Below, in pieces: positions 59,097-64,000 of a stretch of 64,000 nucleotides of DNA. The stretch's first letter is position 1. Each line of letters begins with the position of its first letter. Origin of the DNA: Streptomyces griseoviridis (GTDB taxonomy: Bacteria > Actinomycetota > Actinomycetes > Streptomycetales > Streptomycetaceae); contig NZ_CP029078.1 in assembly GCF_005222485.1 (NCBI RefSeq), forward strand, positions 7,441,501 to 7,505,500, read 5' to 3'. The position numbers and the translations under genes are program-made. Under the pieces are notes generated by a model. The model did no database searches and had not been told where the DNA came from. It saw only the letters and a list, made by a program, of their open reading frames with translations.

Positions 59097-60188
59097 TCAG
59101 AGTTCGTTGACGCGTGCCCACTGGGCGGTGCGCGGCGGTGCGGTCCTGGGCGTGGGTCGCACCGCCGCTGTCGTGGGGCGCCCCTCCAGGAGGGAGGTCC
59201 CCATCGCCGTACGGATGTGCACGACGGACTGCCCACGGCGCTCGGAGTCGACCAGGCCGGCGTCGCGGAGGGTGGCCGCGTGGCGGCTGGCGCTCGGAGC
59301 CGAGAGCCCGAGGGCCAGCGCGAGCTGGGTGGTGGTCATGGCGTGGTCGAGGGCATCGAGCGTCGCGGCGCGAGCGGGGCCGATCAGCCGCGTGAGATCT
59401 CGCCGGGGGCCGGGCGGCAGGGGGCTGTCCGGGCCTGTCGGCCCGGGGAACCAGCCGAGTTCATGAGGCAGGGGACAGGTGAGCGTGACGGGTCGTTCCT
59501 GGTCGACCAGCGCCGAGGGGTGGTTCACGCAGAAGAAGGACGGCAGGAACGTCATGGTCCGCCCGCCGACGTGGAACTCCGCATCCACCGGGCAGGGGGA
59601 GGAGACGTCCAGCACACCGTCGTGCCAGCTCATCAGCGGGGAGGCGTAGCTGGGGAGGAGTTGGCCGGCACCGTGGTCGAGCACGATGTCCGCCCGGCGG
59701 GCCCGCCCGGCGGCGAACGCGCGCCGGAGATGCCCGGCGTAGGGGGCGACGGCGATCTCGTGGTAGCGGCGCACCAGTTCACCGACATGCTTCATCGTCG
59801 TGAGGTCCCCGTCCGCCATCTCGCGGGCCCAGGACGGCAGGACGCGGTGGTAGCGGGCCATCAGCGTCAGCTCGTGCCTGAGCCGGGACCGCGGTGTCGC
59901 CATCAGCAGATCCAGGCCGCTCTCCGGGTCTGTGAGATCGTCCCCGGGCGTGAGGAAGTCGGGCCAGTAGTCGCCCGGCGGGTACAGGCGGGCGAGTTCG
60001 GCGACCGCGCGGGACAGTCCCGCGCGGGCCAGAGCACGTCGCACGGCCTGACGCCAGGGATCGAACAGCAGGACCGCTTCCCGTGTCTGGAGCAGGTGCA
60101 GGCTGTAGGAGATCTCCCATATCGGATGCGGGCCCGGCGCCAGCCGCACCCGCAGCAGATCCTCAGTCGCCAGGTGAAAACGCAGCAT
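59097..60188 (-). CDS. ArsR-like winged-helix regulator with N-terminal DUF5937-type domain
   Basis: The protein has 363 residues. The ATG at 60188 (MLRFHLATEDLLRVRLAPGPHPIWEI in outline) is chosen because this is the usual start of such proteins; the longer frame upstream is not conserved. Residues 1-270 form a helical domain of unknown ligand common in actinobacterial ArsR-like regulators. The C-terminal HTH (about 275-345) reads ARAATLDALDHAMTTTQLALALGLSAPSASRHAATLRDAGLV in outline, then SERRGQSVVHIRT. It is probably a transcriptional repressor. Its target is not obvious. Confidence 0.85.
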   Translation of the reverse strand: MLRFHLATEDLLRVRLAPGPHPIWEISYSLHLLQTREAVLLFDPWRQAVRRALARAGLSRAVAELARLYPPGDYWPDFLTPGDDLTDPESGLDLLMATPRSRLRHELTLMARYHRVLPSWAREMADGDLTTMKHVGELVRRYHEIAVAPYAGHLRRAFAAGRARRADIVLDHGAGQLLPSYASPLMSWHDGVLDVSSPCPVDAEFHVGGRTMTFLPSFFCVNHPSALVDQERPVTLTCPLPHELGWFPGPTGPDSPLPPGPRRDLTRLIGPARAATLDALDHAMTTTQLALALGLSAPSASRHAATLRDAGLVDSERRGQSVVHIRTAMGTSLLEGRPTTAAVRPTPRTAPPRTAQWARVNEL

Positions 60189-60367
60189 CCCCGTGCCCCC
60201 CTGCTCACTCTCCCGGTCGTCACCACCCCCAGTAGTTCCGGGAGTTCGCGAGCGGGCGGTTCCCGAGGAGGGCAGCACGGAGAGACTTGTGAAAACGGGA
60301 CGTGACGACTCCGGCCCCCCGCCGGTCACCTCAGCAGACCACGGAAGCACAGGACACCGCGCCCGGC

Positions 60368-60883
60368 TCACAGGGTGCGCGGAGGCGATACGGGGGAGCA
60401 CGGAAGCGCTCCCCGGAGCCGCCGCGCAGAAACCCGCCCGTGCCGCACCGCCGTCGGAGAGATCTCCCGTCCGAGCGGTCTGTCGCGCCGGGAGCACACC
60501 TTCGATGCTCGCTCCCGGCGCGGTTCGGCCAACTCGCACCCAGTTCGCTCCTCTATGCGGCGGGTTGGCCAGCTCGTGCGGGGGCGGCGGGTGCGCAGTT
60601 GGACCGGGCGTCCGGCCGTGCACGCCTGCTGACGTCGTTGACCGCCTCGGCGCGAGAGGGCGGAGCGTCCCCCGGAGCGCGGCGACGACTCGACCGTGTC
60701 AGCGGCACCATGCGCCAGGCCGGAAGCCGACCCGTGTGCCGCGTCCGGTGTCCGGTGGGGGAGTCGATGCGCCTGACCGGAACCGGCGTTTCCCCTCGCG
60801 CACCCACCGGTGAGCAGGCCGGCTGACAGAACTCCGGCGACCGCGATCGTCACGACCTTGTGTCGACGTGCGTGCCTCGGCAT
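60368..60883 (-). pseudogene. lipoprotein-like gene or remnant
   Basis: The ATG at 60883 is preceded by the very good ribosome site GGGAGGG. The first 30 residues look like a lipoprotein signal: MPRHARRHKVVTIAVAG, then LLTGGC with a lipobox Cys near residue 27. After that the sequence is Arg/Ser-rich and lacks the Asp/Glu/Gly pattern of a folded mature protein, as if the reading frame had shifted. A short lipoprotein or frameshifted remnant fits equally. No homologue is recognised. Confidence 0.4.
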
Positions 60884-61117
60884 GTTGCTTCCCTCCCGGA
60901 ACTGACCGGACCGGTCACCGCGTTCGGTGCCACGGCCTCTTTTTAGCGCCGGGAGATTGTTCGGTGTCGGGCGTGAGCGCCGGACAAACAATGACTGGAC
61001 AACGCGACCGACGAAGCGATGCCGGATCGCTGAATGAGAAGGCGCAGGCAAGGGTGAGGGTGAAGGCGGGGGTCGAGGCCCAACGCCGGTCGCCGGAGCG
61101 GTCTCAGAAGAACGCGG

Positions 61118-62383
61118 TCACGCCTCGGGGGTCTGAAGCCAGGCCAGCGCGGCCACCACCAGGGCCGAGACGCCGGTGTCGAGGGTGGGTTGGATCACCG
61201 GGGCGAACGCGGCTGAATGGTTGATGGGGATGTCCTGGTTGACGGTGCCCTTGCGTTCGGCCTCGGCGTAGCGGTCCGGGTCGGTGCCTCCGATGCTCCA
61301 GTAGCAGAACGGAGCTCCAAGGGCCCGGGGAATCTCGCTGAAATCCTCACTGGCGGTCTGTAGTTCCGCGGTGCCCGCACGGTCGCCGAAGTGGGCGCGG
61401 AACGCCTCGTCCAGCCGCTTCGCCACATCGGCGTCGTTGTGGGTGGGAGGGAACTCCGACAGCTTCTCGATGGTCGGCGCCTCCGGCGAACCGGACGCCT
61501 CGGACTCGGCACGGACGCAGCGCTCGATGGCGTCCAGGAGGTGGGTGCGCGTGGCGTCGTCGTAGCTGCGCACGTTGAGTTCGATGACGGCGGAGTCCGG
61601 AATGACGTTGGGGCTCGACCCGGCCGTGATGCTGCCGACGGTCAGCACGGCCGGTGTGGTGGGCGCGAGTTCGCGCGAGACGATGGTCTGCAGTCGTACG
61701 ACGCACATCGCGGCCAGGACCACGGGATCGACGGCGGCCTGCGGCGCCGAGCCGTGAGCCCCGCGTCCGTGCAGGGTGACCCGCAGGCTGTCGGCGGCGC
61801 TGAGGAACGCACCGGGCCGCACCGCGACGTGACCGGCCGGGTACGGCAGCACATGCTGGGCGAAAGCGACGTCCGGGCGCGGAACGCGGTCCGCCAGTCC
61901 GTCGGAGAGCATCGCGTCCGCGCCGTCGCCGTTCTCCTCGGAGGGCTGGAAGAGCACGACCAGAGTGCCCTGCCACCCGTCCTCGGCCTCGGCCATCAGA
62001 CGCGCGAAGCCCAGCATGCAGGCGACGTGGACGTCGTGGCCGCAGGCGTGCATGACCGGTACCTCGTTGCCCGACCGGTCGGTGGTGGTCGCGGTCGAGG
62101 CGTAGGGCAGTCCGGTGGCCTCCTTCACCGGCAGTGCGTCCATGTCGGCCCGCAGCAGCACGGTGGGCCCGTCGCCGTGTTTCAGGACGCCGCAGACTCC
62201 GGTGCCGCCGATGCCGTCGGTGACCTCGTATCCCCAGTCGCGCAGCCGGTCGGCCACCCGCGCGGACGTCCTGGTCTCGGCCAGGCCGAGTTCAGGGTGC
62301 GCGTGCAGGTCCCGGTAGAAGTCCTCGACCTGCTGCCTGACGTCGTCCAGGCCCTGAAGAACTCTGTCAGCCGCGGCGGTCAT
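61118..62383 (-). CDS. M20 family amidohydrolase (amino-acylase type)
   Basis: The protein has 421 residues. The ATG at 62383 (MTAAADRVLQGLDDVRQQV) is chosen because the family start DLHAHPELGLAETRT follows; the longer frame runs through the upstream channel gene. M20D metal motifs are LLRADMDALPVKE, VMHACGHDVHVACMLG and FQPSEENGDGADAML. The dimerisation domain has GAHGSAPQAAVDPV, and the last His is in INHSAAFAP. It hydrolyses N-acylated amino acids or related amides in the cytosol. Its start lies inside the end of the TRIC-type channel gene (17-bp overlap), indicating coupled translation. Confidence 0.9.
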   Translation of the reverse strand: MTAAADRVLQGLDDVRQQVEDFYRDLHAHPELGLAETRTSARVADRLRDWGYEVTDGIGGTGVCGVLKHGDGPTVLLRADMDALPVKEATGLPYASTATTTDRSGNEVPVMHACGHDVHVACMLGFARLMAEAEDGWQGTLVVLFQPSEENGDGADAMLSDGLADRVPRPDVAFAQHVLPYPAGHVAVRPGAFLSAADSLRVTLHGRGAHGSAPQAAVDPVVLAAMCVVRLQTIVSRELAPTTPAVLTVGSITAGSSPNVIPDSAVIELNVRSYDDATRTHLLDAIERCVRAESEASGSPEAPTIEKLSEFPPTHNDADVAKRLDEAFRAHFGDRAGTAELQTASEDFSEIPRALGAPFCYWSIGGTDPDRYAEAERKGTVNQDIPINHSAAFAPVIQPTLDTGVSALVVAALAWLQTPEA

Positions 62384-63098
62384 CGGGGGGCTCCTCGTCG
62401 TTGGAGCGGTGGAAGGGGCGTCTGCCCTTCGAACGGACCTTGCGCACCGCTTCGGACGGCTCCAGAGGAAGGCCGCCGGGAAGCGCCCAGCCGCGCCGGT
62501 TGGCCACCAGGCGCAGCAGCACGGCGCCCAGTACACCGCAGACGATGCCGACGGTGGGCACTCCCAAGCCTGCGCACAGGATGTAGAGCGCCGACACGAG
62601 GACGGCGACCGTCGCGTAGAGGCCGTTCCCGCCCAGTACAGCCGGAACCCGGCGGAGCAGCAAGTCGCGGACCGCGCCGCCGCCCACGGCCGTGATGGTG
62701 CCCAGCAGCACCGCGGGCAGCCAGCCGAGACCGGCGGCAAGCGTCTTCTGCGCACCCGCGATGGCCCAGAAACCCAGCACGGCCGCGTCCAGCCAGGCGA
62801 ACATGCGACCCCACTGCTCCTCGCCCAGCACGGCGAGGAAGGCCAGCAGGGCGCCGATGAAGGCAGTGGGCAGGTAGGCCGGGTCGGTGAGTGCCACCGG
62901 GGTGCCGTGCTGGAGCAGCGTGTCGCGGATGATGCCGCCGCCGAGGCCGGAGACCGTACCGACGGCCAGGTAGCCGAAGAGATCGAGACCCTCGGCTCGG
63001 GCGACCACACCGCCGAGCAGGCCGCAGATCAGCACGCCGGCCAGGTCGAGGTACCCGGTGACCGTGTTCACTTCCGCCGGTGTCAGCCATGAGGTCAT
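62367..63098 (-). CDS. trimeric intracellular cation (TRIC) channel family membrane protein
   Basis: The protein has 243 residues. The ATG at 63098 follows GGAGGAGG. Seven membrane segments are visible. The two repeated Gly-rich motifs of the family are present: VSGLGGGIIRDTLLQHGTPVAL and TAVGGGAVRDLLLRRVPAVL. Bacterial members are potassium/sodium-conducting TRIC-like channels (UPF0126). The last 40 residues are charged. The M20 amidohydrolase gene overlaps its end, so both are transcribed together. Confidence 0.9.
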   Translation of the reverse strand: MTSWLTPAEVNTVTGYLDLAGVLICGLLGGVVARAEGLDLFGYLAVGTVSGLGGGIIRDTLLQHGTPVALTDPAYLPTAFIGALLAFLAVLGEEQWGRMFAWLDAAVLGFWAIAGAQKTLAAGLGWLPAVLLGTITAVGGGAVRDLLLRRVPAVLGGNGLYATVAVLVSALYILCAGLGVPTVGIVCGVLGAVLLRLVANRRGWALPGGLPLEPSEAVRKVRSKGRRPFHRSNDEEPPDDRRG

Positions 63099-63696
63099 GC
63101 CTCCTCCCCAACTGTCCACATCGTCGGGCCACGGTCCGGTGTCCGCACCTCCAGATCGACGCGGGCGCCCGCTTGCCACGCCGAGCCGGCCGGGACGACT
63201 CCGGCTCCGGCTCCGGCGTCGGCTCCAGCGCCGGCTCGAACAGGTGGCGTGTCTCCAGCCGATCCGATCCGGTCTGGTCCAGTCCGGTCCGATCCGGTCC
63301 GCTCTGCCGTCCCGTCGCGGGCGGAGCAGGGCCTCGGTCGCCGTCGCCGTGGGCAGGCGACCGCCGTCCCTGTCTCCCTCGGCGCAGCCATGACATCCGG
63401 CGGACGCGGCGACGGCGTCAGGGGAGGCTTCGGCCCCGGTCCTGGGGCGGGGGGGGCAGATCGTTCCTGGTCAGGGTCTGCTTCCGGCGGAGGGGCGGGG
63501 CGGCCGGTGCTGCTGGGAGCGGCTGGGGGAGCTGCCTGTGCCCACTCGAAAGTGCGCGGTGTCAGATGAGTGTTCGGGGGTGTTCGGGCGGGCGGGTTTG
63601 CCAGGGCCTCAGCCGTCAGGATATTGCTTCCCGTGATGAGGAAGTCACCGTCTGTCGCGTGCGCCGATGGTCGTGCACGGGGGGAATCGAGGACAC
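63099..63696. other. gap without a supported gene, with short tandem repeats
   Basis: About 600 bp have no convincing gene. A GGCTCC-type hexamer run (about 63197-63236) is followed by nine in-phase 5-bp units at 63261-63305 (consensus GGTCC or GATCC). Open frames on both strands are low-complexity and lack ribosome sites. A promoter for the final methyltransferase gene should lie near 63600-63690, a less GC-rich part. Confidence 0.5.
63261..63305. repeat. 5-bp tandem repeat, nine units
   Basis: Nine consecutive pentamers of the form GRTCC or close variants (GATCC, GATCC, GGTCT, GGTCC, AGTCC, GGTCC, GATCC, GGTCC, GCTCT) keep strict phase. Confidence 0.75.
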
Positions 63697-64000
63697 GTGA
63701 GCAGTGCGGCAGCCCCGGTACGGGACGGGGATTCTTCGGGGGACGCCGAGTATCTGCTCGGATCCTCGCGCGCCGAGCGGGAGCGGCTCCTCGCCCAATG
63801 TGCACTCTTGCGGCCCGCCTCAGCGACCCTCCTGGACGGAATTCCCCTGCCGTCGAACGCGAAGGTGCTCGACCTGGGCTGCGGCCCGCTGGGCATCCTC
63901 GACCTTCTCAGCGAACGGGTCGGCCCCACCGGGGAGGTCACCGGCCTCGACACCGATCATCGGATGATCGGCTGGGCCCGGGAGTCCGTCACCGAACTCG
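63697..64000 (+). CDS. SAM-dependent methyltransferase (N-terminal part, runs off the window)
   Basis: About 101 residues are visible from the GTG at 63697, with GAGGA at 63689-63693. A 50-residue polar N-terminus (YLLGSSRAERERLLAQCALL) leads into the methyltransferase motif I VLDLGCGPLG near residues 58-67, then the acidic end of strand 2, GLDTDHRM. This is the class I methyltransferase fold of the UbiE/Methyltransf_25 type. The C-terminal part and substrate domain are outside the window, so its role cannot be told. Confidence 0.85.
   Translation, partial: MSSAAAPVRDGDSSGDAEYLLGSSRAERERLLAQCALLRPASATLLDGIPLPSNAKVLDLGCGPLGILDLLSERVGPTGEVTGLDTDHRMIGWARESVTEL

Noticed and set aside
63095..63805. 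Minus-strand open frame of 236 codons before the last methyltransferase
   Set aside because: It runs through pentamer and hexamer repeats, has Pro/Arg/Thr-rich sequence and overlaps the real methyltransferase start.
1..64000. Insertion sequences, transposases, phage integrases or plasmid origins
   Set aside because: No transposase, integrase or replication protein motif was seen in any frame; only the 41-bp repeat pair hints at insertion.

Overview
The window is high-GC DNA with streptomycete features: GC-rich third codon positions, start codons overlapping the previous stop, CebR-type boxes in front of cellulase genes, large secreted glycoside hydrolases, Tat substrates, a TTA leucine codon in an exported enzyme, and many regulators. 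It looks like the chromosome of a Streptomyces or close relative. All functions are read from sequence motifs and context; no database search was run.

Layout. (1) 1-4322: cellulase locus, with a GH48 enzyme (partial, minus) divergent from GH5 and GH6 enzymes, each carrying a CBM2, around two CebR-like boxes. (2) 4530-14137: scattered metabolic genes: a SAM methyltransferase, a GH75 chitosanase with a palindromic operator, an aldo/keto reductase, a long-chain acyl-CoA ligase, an MFS exporter divergent from a double-length Lrp/AsnC regulator, and a LysR regulator divergent from an SBF-type transporter. (3) 14343-19972: fdhD, a ketopantoate-reductase-like gene, an OFA-family MFS transporter with a 44-residue overlapping partner gene, a FabH-like synthase and a GntR/FCD regulator. 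(4) 20226-31417: a ROK repressor, a ribose-type ABC transporter, a Gfo/Idh/MocA oxidoreductase, a TIM-barrel isomerase, a secreted glucose/sorbosone-dehydrogenase-like protein and a secreted ThuA-DUF1080 protein. Together these look like uptake and breakdown of a glycoside through a 3-keto intermediate. (5) 31848-41307: an Ebo-type gene cluster (inositol-phosphate-synthase-like, UbiA-like EboC, epimerase, EboA, TatD-like EboB, EboE, phosphodiesterase-like EboF), mostly translationally coupled, plus a Tat-exported isomerase, ended by a strong hairpin.

(6) 41380-53527: oxalate/formyl-CoA locus. The minus-strand genes, in order of transcription, are a ThDP decarboxylase or lyase, formyl-CoA transferase, an ADP-forming acyl-CoA synthetase and two OFA transporters. 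The plus-strand genes are a SucC-like/SucD-like pair and an aldehyde dehydrogenase. Related operator-like sites sit about 45-50 bp upstream of the ThDP gene, the ketopantoate-reductase-like gene and the GntR regulator gene, so regions 3 and 6 may form one regulon. (7) 53716-64000: tRNA-Leu(GAG), an AraC regulator and a three-repeat lectin bracketed by a nearly identical 41-bp hairpin repeat, a GlxA-type regulator divergent from a DJ-1/PfpI protein, small secreted or unknown proteins, an ArsR-like regulator, a probable lipoprotein gene or remnant, an M20 amidohydrolase overlapping a TRIC-type channel gene, and a partial methyltransferase at the edge.

The most notable systems are the Ebo cluster next to the 3-keto-sugar cluster, the candidate oxalate regulon, and the repeat-bounded segment beside tRNA-Leu.
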